Made by a program: the position numbers and the translations under genes. Shown one piece after another: positions 46,501-56,752 of a stretch of DNA of 64,000 nt. The notes under the pieces are model-generated. The model searched no databases. It worked only from the letters and a program-made list of their open reading frames with translations, and was not told where the DNA came from. Origin of the DNA: Chondrus crispus (Eukaryota > Rhodophyta > Florideophyceae > Gigartinales > Gigartinaceae); the NCBI RefSeq assembly GCF_000350225.1, contig NW_005179012.1:1-64000 (forward strand), in the 5' to 3' direction. Numbering within the stretch: position 1 is the stretch's first letter; each line of letters opens with the position of its first letter.

Positions 46501-47555
46501 TGGCAGGCCACCCGGGAGGCAGGAAACTTTACAAGACTTTGAGAAGGTATTTTTATTGGCCTACAATGGCCCTAGACTGCTATGCAGTCGCGAAGAATTG
46601 CGCCGCATGTGCGCGGGAAAGGGTGAAGTTAAGAAAAAACACGAAGGAAATGAAGCTGTTCACGCCCAAAGCTCCGCTGGAGTTTGTCGCCATCGACATA
46701 CTCGGCGAGCTAATTACAACTAAACGAGGAAATCGGTATATTCTCGTGATCAGCGATCGATACTCGAAACTGGTACAAACCGTACCGTTGAAGAAGATAT
46801 CAGCTGCGCACATCGCACAAGCCTTCGTTCACCATTGGGTATTCGTGTACGGACCGCCGGTCAAGCTGCTGTCCGACAATGGAACACAGTTCACGGCCCG
46901 GTTCTTTCAGAGCGTCTGTCGAATTCTCGGCATCCGCAATGTGTTCACGACTACGTACCACCCGCAAGCCAACGGCCAAGTTGAGAGATTTAACCGCACG
47001 CTGACTTCCGCGTTGCGAAAATACGTTGGAGAGCATCCCAAGGACTGGGACTTATTTAGCGACGCTGTGACGTTCGCCTACAACACGCAAGTTCATCGAA
47101 CTACGAACATTGCGCCCTTCGAGCTGGTGTTGGCTCGGGCGCCGAGAAACATTGCGTTACAAGCGCAACCAACATTGGAGAATTTCAGCTCGTCACGAGC
47201 ATACTACCTGAAATGGCAGTCGTGGTTGGAGAGCCTAATGCAAGGCGCCGATAGGAGTTTGCGGAAGGAACAAGCCCGGTACAAGCGAAATTTCGACGCA
47301 CGCCTTTGCAAACCGCAATATGAGATCCCACCGGGGTCCTACGTGTTCCTCCGGAAGGAGCAGGGCACGGCTAGCGAACCGAAACACAAGCTGGCACAAG
47401 TCGCTACAGGACCTTATCAGGTCAGAAGATCGGATCAACATACGGTAGTCATTGCCATTGGCGATCAGGAGGAACGCGTATCGCGAGACAGGGTGGAGTT
47501 AGCCCCAAGCCCGATGGACTACGCGCCGATAACTGGCCTACTTCAAGCGCTATAG
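43404..47555 (+). CDS. pol: G2 pol polyprotein (PR-RT-RNase H-integrase), 1383 codons
   Basis: Open throughout. Aspartic protease LDTGAG near residue 151; RT from about 520 with FCVDYRRLNAVTVKDTYPLP and YLDDIIIF near 640; RNase H from about 787 (SVDTDTSHCQ, HTDHASLRWLM); integrase zinc finger about 1027-1074 (HYAKLAGHPGG, CAACARERVK); integrase core with AIDILGEL near 1096, LSDNGTQF near 1156 and HPQANGQVERFNR near 1186; a GPYQV-type C-terminal domain. It has no ATG of its own at the start and overlaps gag, which fits frameshift expression. It copies element RNA and inserts the DNA. All catalytic motifs seen look normal, so the copy is young. Confidence 0.95.
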   Translation: MVRFADGEHAECFNAEVEPTLQRAHRGARAVGCEKDPAAAGKLERGISHESREAQGRRTVPGAQPRSPSLKEKSGLEEEVVGLVDKPKGPAQVKKILSRARDYPLEEVRRPWYRVKRRECPEKILVLARKNYKVYAHIGPTIGLMSRVLSVLDTGAGPNLVRKSELPAGIESLVSYGPTQDIGDANNRPLRTLGTIRMPVRLGKFVAAAEFIVCEKLAVPLILGTDYCDRFVEAIYPRKKTVELADFSEVPIVRRFSTRRGKKNLVPGEDENDGKGERISPKLKVARATTIEPGTQRVVECTSKRAGLVVVQPYSSLYERHGLTCKNGVVQVEPDRPFRLLVANFRTYPVRVQKGQVVAELLPHPRAALESKTTIGEVLGIQERKNKNFPNSTKTPTGETRCEPSDQAREDQPEERSAGLSASAATKPQRRIEPPPPDVEDLDLSHVPERLRDRFRRMLKKYSRMWDGTLCEINTTVHRIELIPETRPIAQAPYRAGSKAREVEDAEVQKMLEAGVIEPAQSEWASPVLLVPKPDGSMRFCVDYRRLNAVTVKDTYPLPRMDECLDSLGDTKVLSALDAISGYWQMPIPERGRDKTAFSCHSGLYRFSRMPFGLTNAPATFQRAMDILLSPFRWKCCLVYLDDIIIFRKSWEEHIVHVDEILSVLEKAAVKLKLRKCAFFVEKIKYLGHVVRPGTLEVDAARTVALEQVRYPQTQTQLRSFLGLCNVYRRFVPHYAKIAHPLNQLLKKGQPVQLEGFDEPCKKAFHKLKDAILAPPVLALPKKDLPYSVDTDTSHCQIGAALFQTHPDAQRKRIGFFSRTLAAAERNYSVSEKECLAVIWAVQTLRPYLYGEHFIVHTDHASLRWLMNVTDPSGRLIRWRLRLSEFDFEIKYKKGKSNSQADALSRLRTAGETVDEIDDEIPCFMAEPAEGTVEDEDSFDGLDDILALEGGTAPDRLDQFQAVTPEELIREQAVDPFCNRIKEEMDAGKLRTFSMEAEEFEGTLCRTAAEFVQVVIPQSLRDRVLWLSHYAKLAGHPGGRKLYKTLRRYFYWPTMALDCYAVAKNCAACARERVKLRKNTKEMKLFTPKAPLEFVAIDILGELITTKRGNRYILVISDRYSKLVQTVPLKKISAAHIAQAFVHHWVFVYGPPVKLLSDNGTQFTARFFQSVCRILGIRNVFTTTYHPQANGQVERFNRTLTSALRKYVGEHPKDWDLFSDAVTFAYNTQVHRTTNIAPFELVLARAPRNIALQAQPTLENFSSSRAYYLKWQSWLESLMQGADRSLRKEQARYKRNFDARLCKPQYEIPPGSYVFLRKEQGTASEPKHKLAQVATGPYQVRRSDQHTVVIAIGDQEERVSRDRVELAPSPMDYAPITGLLQAL

Positions 47556-47594
47556 TTCCTGGGAGCGCCGGAGCTAAACGAAGAAGGAGAGGTA

Positions 47595-47987
47595 ATGGGG
47601 GACGAGGAATGTCATCACACCCGTGCGCCTACGTCAGGGGACCAGGACAATTCAATTAGTCAAGCGCCGACAGCGGAGAAATCTCCGGACCTACGCGATT
47701 TCGGAAAGTCCAGAGAAGAGGACGAGTTGGAAGATCTTCAGGAGGGGGAAGGGCACAGTTCAGGGAAAGGAGAGGAAACGGAAAATACGGAATACGTAAT
47801 CGATCGGGTCGCCGACCACGATTATCAAAATGGTAACTTGATTCTCAAGGTGGAATGGTACGGCTATACGCCCGAGGACGCGACGTGCGAGCCCATTGAG
47901 CAATTACCCCGCAGCGCGGCCGTCACGTATTTCCGGAGGAAGAAACTGTCCCTCCCGCCGCAAGTCGCACGGGCGAGACCAGGATGA
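47595..47987 (+). pseudogene. G2 pol C-terminal tail with chromodomain
   Basis: An acidic spacer precedes YVIDRVADHDYQNGN, LKVEWYGYTPEDATCEP and IEQLPRSAAVTYF, the three-strand plus helix pattern of a chromodomain. In chromoviruses this module ends the integrase and binds modified histones. Related tails occur in G1, G3 and E6. Confidence 0.82.
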
Positions 47988-50900
47988 GCTCCATACGCAA
48001 TGTGATGATAGAAAGCGAAAAGAAGACGCGAGCCGCAACCAGTTTCCTATGTTTCTACCTTCTTAACTATTCTGTTTCGTTTTTGTTTTTTTTGGTTGTT
48101 TTGTTTTTTTATGTTTGTTTTCCCTTCCCGAGACGCACCTAGGTCGGTAATTCCGGAACGATCGTGCGTAATGTCAGAAGAACATGACAGGCGCCCAAGG
48201 GCGACAAGGGACTGTGAACCGCCGATCGTGATTAAGGCTACACGCTGTATCTCGAGTCGAGGAAGGAGAGGACGGATCACGTGAAGGAAGTTCAGAGAGA
48301 CAAGTGTCGCGAGGAAAAACGCGGAACGCAGAAGGGTTGTGTGAATTTTAACAATGATCCGGGAACGGCACTGACGATTGAGAGGCATAGGGCGTTAAGA
48401 AAGGCGTGAAGTCGAGTTCGAGAGACTGGGACGGCCGGCAACACACCACCGGTGTCGCCCACGCCCAGAATGAGTCAAATAGAAGCCCTGATGGGAACGT
48501 CGTTGACGTACAGCGATCGATCGTGCGATACCACGCCAAGCGTTTGTCTGATTCTTTTGTCGTCAATTCTTTTTTTGTTTTGTATCGCGCTGAAGGACGC
48601 GCACGGAAGCGAGAAAGGGTAAATTCCCGTCGACAAGACAACCTCCTGTAGTTCGGGGGGGAGCCAAAAGGGATAACGCCGAGTCGGTCGGAATGCTGTC
48701 CCGCGCAGGAAGAACGAGAAGGTGTGGAAAAGAGGCAGTTGAAATGCGCGGGCACGCGCACGTGAACGAGACGAATCAAGAGGACGTGGACGATGTGAAG
48801 CACACTGCGGAGAGAGAGAGTAGCGATAGTCGCCGTCATCGCCATCACAGGAAATGAGAGAAGGAAACTGGAATGAGTTAGGCGATTCTGCCTCGGACCC
48901 CCTCACATGAATGAAGCAGCGTGCGCTGCCATGCCATGAAATGGAAAAATTTACTGTAGTCTCAGGCTGAGATAATACACCTCCTTAGATACGATCATGC
49001 GTTGCCGCCGCTCGCACTGTGAAGGGACGCTTAGATCAGTGAGACGCCCTCGTGGGGCATGATTTAATCAAAAAAATGGGGATGCCGGCAGGGAGCTGCT
49101 GGACGGGCGGAGAAAATCGAAAATCGAACACTGGTCAGCCTTCGAAATTTAAATCAAAATTAAGGGAAGGTACGGAACTTGTCGGTCATACGAGAACGGG
49201 GTGTTGCTTGCTATAGCCAAAGGCACGAGTATCCGAGGCCGTCCGGCAGCACATTTCGTCAAGCGCACATCGGGGGATTCTCTCCCCCGGCCTAACGAGA
49301 ACAAGAAGCTCGCAGCGTGAAGAAAATAGACGATCCTGCGCCCCTCTATGAGTGTGACTCATATTCTGCTGGCCTGATCACTCATTCGATCGACGTCGTC
49401 CATTTTCTATTATCAATACCATGAAAAGAGGAGGAATCAATCCTGCGGATTACGCAGTATCGAGCCACATCGATGCTCCCACACGTCATTATACTACGAA
49501 CGACATACTTACAAGCTGACTGCTATAACTACTTTTCCGTTCTTCCATACTCTCTTTGTCTTCTTTTTTCTGTTGTGTCTGTTTTTTTGTTTTCGGTGTA
49601 CTGTTTTATTTTTTTGTGTGAAGTCGAGGAGACGACCCCGCACAGCGGAGGTCGATTAGCAAGTTCATAAGGATCAGGAGGGAGAAGACCCCCACGAGCA
49701 AATGGGGGATCGACCACAAATTGTCGCACGACGGCAATCCAGACGTGGTACGTCGTCTGGTCGGTCGTAGAAATCGAGTAGAACTCGTGCTGTCTGACAA
49801 AGGGGATCGGAACCAGAAGGAAAGAGAAACAAGGAGGACGTACTACGAAAAGAGAAGGAAGCAAAGGAAGGATGAAGACGCACAGGTGTGGGGATGTTTA
49901 CGTACGAAGGGAGATCCTTTCTTTTTGAGACTTTCCTTTGACGTCACAAGTTGCCGTCTGTCAGATACGATACTTCAAGGGAAAGGCGACAGGGAAGGAA
50001 GATCGATGTTCTGGCTTTCGCGACGAGGGCCATTATGAACTGACAAAGTCACCTCGCTCTTCGCCGCCTTCTGGGTAATGCTGGTATCATCGAAGCATAA
50101 ATGCTGGGGAAATCGTTGATTTTACACTCACCCACGTCGTGGGTCCGTCCGAACATAACCCTTGGCCAGGATGGCAACACGCGAGACGGGCTACTTGCTA
50201 CTGTACAGAATGGTGCCCACTGACGGTTAACCTCAACTATGCAATGCAGGGAAAAGAGGGACGGCTTCGTACTTGTACCAACGGTACGGGGTACACCCAG
50301 ATCACGGTATCACACCCGCGGGGTCAACTACGTCGACATTCGCCGTAAGCGCTTTAAGCAGCGATAGGAATGATGGGTTTATCATCAAGTGTCCGGACGG
50401 ACGATGTCACCCCATGTACGAAAACGTCCCCCTGGTCACACTTCTCTGTAGCACGAATTATCAAAGCGTCAATAGAGAATGAATTGAAGCAACAACCGAA
50501 AGAGGAGAGGGCGTGGCGATTTAGTAACACGTCGGACAGGATAACTTCGGAATGGATGTCATCGACATGAGACGTCGGGTCACGAATGACGTCGACACGA
50601 AGGGAGGATGAGGACGTGGCACGAATAGCGACATGGGATGGAAAGAGGAGGGAGTTGAGACAAAGAGGAGGCCATATGAGGAAACGTTGACGCAAACTGT
50701 CAAGTTTGTCGCCCGTAGAGGACGTCGACCCTTACGCGAACCCGACACAGACGACGATGGCGTCTCCTCACGCTCGACAGGAACATCAATTTAAATACAA
50801 AGGCTTCGTGAAACCGTTGCCCCCTTTTCCAGGATGTCGACTCGACTTGGGACCCACAATCGAGATGGAAAGGGCATAGAAAAGAGGAGGAAAAATTCGA

Positions 50901-51220
50901 GAACGCACGAGATGAGGAGAAAATCGAAGAGAAGGAAAAGAGGAGGGAACTGGCAATAAGGAGGTGCGACCGCATTGACGGGGGCGCACGACGAAAAGAG
51001 AATGGAGAAGGCAGAATGGGGATGCGACCGCAGAGGCGGGACGCATACAAAAAGAAAAAGAGAGAGAAAGAAAAAAGAGGAGGAAAGTGAAGGTAACGGG
51101 GGATACGCAGGTGTTTCATTTTATTATCCAAAAGCTACCGGGTGACGTCGATAACCAGACGTCACCCCAAACGGGTAATAATCCGAGAACGGATCACGGG
51201 AAGTCGCTCTAAGCGGCAGG
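47988..51220. other. G2 spacer between pol and accessory gene, no supported gene
   Basis: T-rich and purine-rich blocks (AGAAAAAGAGGAGG-like runs at 50830-51090) and scattered short frames on both strands. The block at 49600-49690 matches G1. Length alone (3.2 kb) suggests that it once held or still holds something, perhaps the missing middle of the antisense gene, but nothing is recognisable. Confidence 0.5.
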
Positions 51221-51796
51221 TCATTGGGGCGGCACACCCAAGGATTTTTCCTTCGGGAGTGAGGTAACGAGTCGAGCAAGGACTCGCAGATCATCGAGGG
51301 AAGCCCCTTGGAGAGCTTCACCTTCGATGCCATGAGCGCGGAGCAATGTGCAGTAGATGTCAATGGCTCCGTCGCTCTTTTTGGGAATTGATGGGGACGG
51401 TGGGGAAGACAATGCTTCCCTAACCGACAGAGTTTCGGTATGCCCTGCCGAGGGGATATCGACAGCAGGAGGAGCAGCAGCAGGGGCCGCAGGGAGAGGG
51501 GAATCTGGAGCAGATGGTCGGGGGCAAACGTCGATGGCGGAAAACCAAGGAGTGGCCGCGTACAGTAAGGGATAGTCGCGCATGGATTTACCTTGGAGCT
51601 CGGCTAGTGAGGGGTATCGACAAGGGGCTGATGAAGGATGGAGATCGGGATGAAAGACCGGTTCAGGAACGTCGGTGTTCGGGGGAAGTCGGGGTATGGA
51701 AGGAAGGTCGTTAGGAATGGAAGGCGTGTGTGAGAAGCCCACACCGCGGCGACCGCGGGCGGTATGTCCGACAGTCGGATCCGATGAAGGAAACAT
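51221..51796 (-). CDS. Antisense accessory ORF D of G2, short form
   Basis: An ATG at 51796 starts 192 codons on the strand opposite pol, 110 bases from the 3' LTR. SLAELQGKSMRDYPLLYAATP matches PAPRELRDKNMVDDPLVFERAP of ORF C in spacing and key residues (Pro, Glu-Leu, Lys, Met, Pro-Leu, Pro). The C-terminus (DGAIDIYCTLLRAHGIEG) resembles the ends of ORFs B and C. The Trp-rich middle domain of A, B and C is absent, so it is a shortened relative. It has a Pro/Ala-rich linker. Function unknown. Confidence 0.55.
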   Translation of the reverse strand: MFPSSDPTVGHTARGRRGVGFSHTPSIPNDLPSIPRLPPNTDVPEPVFHPDLHPSSAPCRYPSLAELQGKSMRDYPLLYAATPWFSAIDVCPRPSAPDSPLPAAPAAAPPAVDIPSAGHTETLSVREALSSPPSPSIPKKSDGAIDIYCTLLRAHGIEGEALQGASLDDLRVLARLVTSLPKEKSLGVPPQ

Positions 51797-51894
51797 GGAG
51801 ATCGTCTTACTCTCACGCGAGCGGCGACCGATGGTCGGAAGAAAAAGGAAGAAGTTGGGAAGCAAGGGAGTGAAGCCGCTGCGCGAGAGCGCTC

Positions 51895-51906
51895 AGAAGG
51901 GGGATA
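51895..51906 (+). promoter_or_regulatory. Polypurine tract of G2
   Basis: AGAAGGGGGATA directly before the 3' LTR. Confidence 0.8.
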
Positions 51907-52955
51907 TGTAGTGCAATACGCACCTGGAAAGGGGGGTGAAAAGAAAGGAAAACATTTGGATATGAAAAGTAGTCCGGGTTTGGGGGACACACGTGTGAAT
52001 AATTGCACAGTTTTAATTTTTAATTTTTTTATTTTATTTAGTTAATTAGTTGGCATTAATTTTGCTGACACTAGATTAGATCTAGGATCTAGCGCCGTGA
52101 GCTACTGTACTGGCTCCGGCGGGGCGATATATACCTTAGCCCTCTGACGACCAAGTCAGTAAAGGTAACCCGAGTTGCCGGAGTTGGACGTCGCCTTGGT
52201 CGAAGTCCGTCTCTACCAAGACGCTCCCTTTTACCTAAGCCTACGGCATCCTCTATCGCTCGGGGTTCCCTTTTCTCTTTCTTTTATTTCCCTATCCTTT
52301 TCTATCTCTAATTCTACCTATTTTTCCCTTATCTTGTGTTGGTGCCATCGGCCTCGGTTGCGACCGAACTGGTGTAGGTGTTTCGAGCCACCGGGCGGCA
52401 CAGTTGACGTAGCGCTGCTACTGTGACCCATTTTCCGACGGAGACCGTTGCAACGGCGTCTCTCTCGAACGGCTCCGTCGTATTACGAGCCAGTGTTGGT
52501 ACCATCGGTGTCGGTTGCGACCGAACCGGTGTAGGTGTTTCGAGCCATCGGGCGGCACAGTTGACGTAGCGCTGCTACTTTCATTTCATCCCGACGGGCT
52601 GCGTTGCGACGCCCCCGTCGAAGGCCTTGTTGCGTTACAAGGTGTCGAAGAAGCTCAACGAGCATTGGCCTTACAACCCAGTGGAATCGGGGTATCTACG
52701 TACGCGCCCCACCCCACACTCGTCGAGCAATTCTCTTCGCAAGTCTCTACCACACCGATCCCGGGCCGGGCTATTTCTCTGTGCCCCCCCATCAGGGATC
52801 CGAGCTACTACGAGTCGCAAGCTTGTTTAAACGGAGAAGGGAGAGTCGGACACTCCGTAGCGCTGTGCCATCTGCAGTTCTTCTTTTTGTTGCTGTTGTG
52901 GTTTTTGCTGGACCATCGGACCGCGGTCTCTGCCCGACAGGCGCATTGCACTACA
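51907..52955 (+). repeat. 3' LTR of G2 (1049 bp)
   Basis: Same length as the 5' LTR, with about nine single-base differences by eye. Followed by the GTATC target duplication. Confidence 0.95.
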
Positions 52956-53818
52956 GTATCATGGCACGCGGATGAGGGGTAACGTACCCCAGCACCTGGT
53001 TCTTCGAGAGGCGCTTGGGCTGAGGCGAAGTTGGCTACCAAGACCTTGACCTCTCGAAGTGCGGTGATATGAGCGACCCCAATCGACAGGGAGACGCGGT
53101 GTTTCGCATATAACTGCGGGTTGGTTTCCAATACGGAAAGACCCGTGCGACCGTTGGTCACATGCACCCAGGCTTGCGTCCCGGGTGGTATGGTGACCGG
53201 ACGAGAAACCTTGAGTTTGGGGGAAACTCGACCCGGGTCGTTTTCATACTCCTGCTCCGAGGGGAGCGGAGGTGCTTCGGCTCGACGCGTTGCCGGTTTT
53301 CTGACGATGGGGACTTTCGTCCCATCATCGGGCTCGACCACCTTTCGACGTGGATAGATGGCCTCGACGAACTTGTCGTTAAAGTCACAGCCCAGGATGA
53401 CAGGGGCTGCCAGGCGCTCGCACACGATGAACTTGCACTTCATGGTGCGAGTTGCTAGTCGAACAACGAGGGTGATGGACCCGCTTGTTCGTAACGGCCG
53501 CCCATTCGCGTCGGCGATCGTCGGGACTTCCCCCGGTTCGATTAAGCTCTCCCATCCTTTGGGCAGGGTGTCGGCGCGGACAAAATTGGAGCCGGCACCC
53601 GTGTCCAGGATGGTGAGTAGACGCACCATGATGGAGGTGGTGAGCCCAAGGTCGGCGTAGACCTTGTAATTACGTCGAGACAGTGTACAAACTGGCTCGG
53701 CGGCCTTGTCATCGGGGGAGCGCCTCCCGTTGTTAAGACGCCACGGTCGGCGGAGCGTCTCCATGCCCGTCGGATCGGGGTTGGAGGGGCTCGCTTGGCG
53801 AGCGTGTCTCCGCCCCAA
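52956..53818 (-). pseudogene. G3 pol fossil, protease part
   Basis: The minus strand holds LTILDTGAGSNFVRADTLPKG, the active site of the aspartic protease, then FIVCERLAAPVILGCDF with the flap and second half, as in G1/G2 (FIVCEKLAVPLILG). It ends at the G2 insertion and continues on the far side at 40011. Confidence 0.9.
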
Positions 53819-53898
53819 GACGCGGATCGCCGGTTTCGGGGGCGGAGGTGACGCGGTGTCTCGCGATGGAATGTCAGCGATTTTCAGCTGTGGGTCTC

Positions 53899-55970
53899 CT
53901 AGTTTTTCGGAGGTGCGGTCTTGCCGCTCGGGGGGCTTGAATTCTCCGAAGCGGAGGGAGACTTCGACGGCAAGACGGGTGCGATCAGCCGATTCGCCTC
54001 GAAACTGAGGAGGGCTACAGCGCGCAAGTACGCGTCTGCCGGAACACGGGCCTTCTGTGCCGCCGTGAGCTTCTCGAAATTATGAGGGACGAGCGACACA
54101 TCGCGCACCTTCATGCTACAGTCGGGGTTAATGTGATCCCCGACTTTGTAGCAGGTGTAGCAGATGGTTTGCAGGGAAGGTGTCTTCATGTCCCGAGTTC
54201 CCTCTCGACCAGCCCAACCGGGAGACTTCTCGCGGGGTCTCGGAAGCCGGGGCGGGTCCTTGTAGGTCGGCCGCCGCTCTCTGTAGAACAACGAATCCTT
54301 GTCGTTGAATGAGGATCCCTCGGTGGGAAATGAGGGTGACCCAGCTGCGGCAGCGAATGGCTCGTCATTGGCGAGGAAGTTCTCGGCGTCCAGACCGGTA
54401 TGATAGCTCGGGGTCAGACCTGCGGTTGTCGATGAGGGCATACTGTCTGCCATCGCCAACACTTGCTTGGCAGCCGGTCTCGCGAAGTCGACGCGTCTTC
54501 TTCCGCCAGCCGTCTGCGCGCGGTAGGCCGCCCCTTGAGCGCGGGCTTCGGCCACCGTGTCTTCGAATGAGGATCGGGGGCGATTCTCCTTTGCTTGGAG
54601 CACCAACGGCTTGATCGCCTGAAGCAGGCCCTCTATGAACAAGGTAGTGCGTTCATAGGGGGAATGGATGTCCCCACACCGCGCGAGGGCGGTTAACATA
54701 CGAGTCGCATACCCGGTCTTCACTTCGCTGGGTTTTTGGCGTAAATCCCGGACCACAGAGAGCGCTTGCTCGATCTGAATATTCGTAGCATACGTACGAA
54801 GCAACCAGTTCACTGCTGCTGGCCACGACGCAATCCCTTGATTGCGTCGGAAATATCCCCGATGGGATTCATACGCCTCCTTCGCCGGCGGGTTGAGGAG
54901 ATGCGGTAAGGCCATGAGAGCCATTGCCTCCGACATTTCGGCGTTGTCGAAATTCTCCTTACATCTAGCCAAAAAGCTGATGACTTTGATCGGGTCGGAC
55001 CCGTTAAACTTATACTCTCCCATTACGACGAGGAGATATTGCACGCGCTTACGCGTCGTGGCGTACACCTTTGCATTGACGGTGGGGTCGGTATTCACGA
55101 GACGGTAAGCTCGATAATTACACGCGCCGCGGAAGCGGTGGTTGGTCGGTTTCCACACCGTGACACCCTTCGCCTTAGGGCCGAAGGTCGGTTGTGGTAC
55201 TGTGAATGCCTCGGCTTCGGAGTCCGAATCGGAGTCGGATTCTGAAGCTGAGGGAGGGGATCCCCCCGAGTAACCGGAGAAATCCTCCGGTTCAGGTCGG
55301 CTTCCGTGGCCGGCCTTGTGACGGTGGCCTTCGGTCTTGACCTTCTTGTCGCGAGACGATCTTGGTGACGGGCCTCGGGCGGCCGCTAGGTCCGGGGTAG
55401 GATCTCGGTGTTCCTCCATCGTCAGGGGATCGGGGAACGGGATCCCGGCGGCCGTGATTTCGTGACGTCGGCGAGCAGTAGGTTTTCGTCCAACAGTTGT
55501 AACGCATGTAACTGCGGGTTAGGTCTTGGCTTCGGCGCAGTCGACTCGTCTTGTCTAGCTGGGACGGATCGTGTTTGCGCCGACTCCAAGGCGAGGTTAC
55601 GCCGACGGAGGTCGTTGACTTCCTGCGTCAGGCGATTTACTTCCTCTCGTAGAGGAAGGAGCGTCTTGTCGACGGTGGACCCGATGTCCTTCTGCCAGGC
55701 CCGAGTTAGAACGCCTTTTAGTGCGGCGAGGCGATCACGTCCCTGTTGGGACTGTACCTCCGCATGCACGGCGATTTTACCAGCAACCAGGCTGTCCAAC
55801 ATCTCGCGTATCTCGGCGGTGTGCGAGTTGAGTTTCTCCTCGATCAAGTTGAGAGAAAACCTCTCGGCTTCACGGAGTCCTTCGCGGCGGTTCCGCGTGA
55901 TCCACGCTGCGACGGGCGCTGGGACGTCTCTCGGACGAGTGTCATGGGACGACTCGGAGCCGGTCACCAT
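53899..55970 (-). pseudogene. G3 gag fossil
   Basis: The N-terminal part (55970 down) is a long helical, likely coiled-coil stretch (VNRLTQEVNDLRRRNLALES). Then a charged Ser/Asp/Glu-rich linker, a capsid-type part (MALMALPHLLNPPAKEAYES, PYERTTLFIEGLLQAIKPLV) and a zinc-knuckle region (CYTCYKVGDHINPDC). Same layout as the G2 gag with little residue identity. About two breaks. Confidence 0.85.
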
Positions 55971-56084
55971 GGCGAATACACCTAACGATCGGTGCGTGAG
56001 GGAAAAGCGTAGGTAGGAGAGATAGAAAGGGAAAGTAGGTCAGGAAAGAAAGAGGACACTCGGATGCACGAGAGTATCGACTGT

Positions 56085-56102
56085 TTCTAGGTCGGGAGAC
56101 CA
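56085..56102 (-). promoter_or_regulatory. Primer-binding site of G3
   Basis: The minus strand reads TGGTCTCCCGACCTAGAA three bases after the 5' LTR, identical over its core to G1. Confidence 0.72.
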
Positions 56103-56105
56103 AAA

Positions 56106-56752
56106 TGTCTTGCACTACAGCCACGTGTGGCGGCTGTAGGCAGAGCGACGCGCGTTCGGACGCGTAAGGAAATTCGGGAGACCACCCGGTGGATGACCGG
56201 AACCGGGATCCGGGCGCGGCTTCCGCGGTAGAAAAGTAGCAAGGTAGTCAGCAATAAAAGGGGGAGGAAATAAGAGAAAAACAGAGCTAGTAGGACGGAG
56301 AGCACAGTAGTTAACGCAGGTCTCGCGCGGGGCGATCGACGCGCGCGGGGAAGGCAGTTGGGATTCCAGGGGTGTAGATGGCTCGGTCGGTATGGGCGAG
56401 CCAGTACCGAGTCGAGGCTACAACCTGGAATCCAGAAACCAAGGTAAAAGACCCGAGGCTTCGTGCCTCTTTACATTGAGTATCGGGTTGACTATATAGT
56501 CCCCCGTCGCCGTAATGGCGAAGCTAAATTATACTGTAAATTAGAATAACTAGGGAAGAACGGGTGTAGCCCCGAGGGGACTAAGTACAGCCCCCATAGG
56601 CCCTATAGGATGCGGAGGGATTACAGGTGTCCACGGGGAGGTCCGGTAGAGCGGCAAGGGAGTCCACGGGTACCCGTGGTACACGTGGTGGCGGCGAGCG
56701 CGATTTTGGCGGCGAGGGACAGCTGTCCCGCTACATAGCACAGTGCACTACA
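56106..56752 (-). repeat. 5' LTR of G3 (647 bp, LTR-B)
   Basis: The plus strand begins TGTCTTGCACTACAGCC and ends CAGTGCACTACA. Pairs with 32130-32776. Followed by CACCG. Confidence 0.95.

Larger units (their letters stand above)
40012..52955 (+). mobile_element. Ty3/gypsy chromovirus G2, nearly whole, nested in G3
   Basis: Two 1049-bp LTRs and GTATC on both sides (40007-40011 and 52956-52960). Internal order is primer-binding site, gag, pol (PR-RT-RH-IN), chromodomain tail, a 3.2-kb spacer, a short antisense gene, polypurine tract. At 12.9 kb it is long for a Ty3/gypsy element. The LTRs differ at about 9 sites (0.9%), so it is the youngest dated insertion here. pol looks almost whole; about three breaks overall, mostly in gag. 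Confidence 0.95.
32130..56752 (-). mobile_element. Ty3/gypsy chromovirus G3, minus strand, split by G2
   Basis: Paired 647-bp LTRs lie at 32130-32776 and 56106-56752. CACCG flanks both sides (32125-32129 and 56753-56757). Internal order on the minus strand is primer-binding site, gag, protease, [G2 insertion], RT, RNase H, integrase, chromodomain, spacer, antisense accessory gene, polypurine tract. Without G2 it is about 11.7 kb, large for the family. I count about 14 differences between its LTRs (2.2%). Besides the G2 insertion it has several breaks in gag and pol. Confidence 0.93.

Noticed and set aside
48348-48848. 166-codon minus-strand frame in the G2 spacer
   Set aside because: No recognisable domain, no counterpart in G1 or G3, and overlapping open frames on both strands.
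50700-51131. 143-codon Phe/Ser/Leu-rich minus-strand frame in the G2 spacer
   Set aside because: It is the complement of a purine-rich repeat tract; the composition explains the open frame and no homologue is seen in the other elements.
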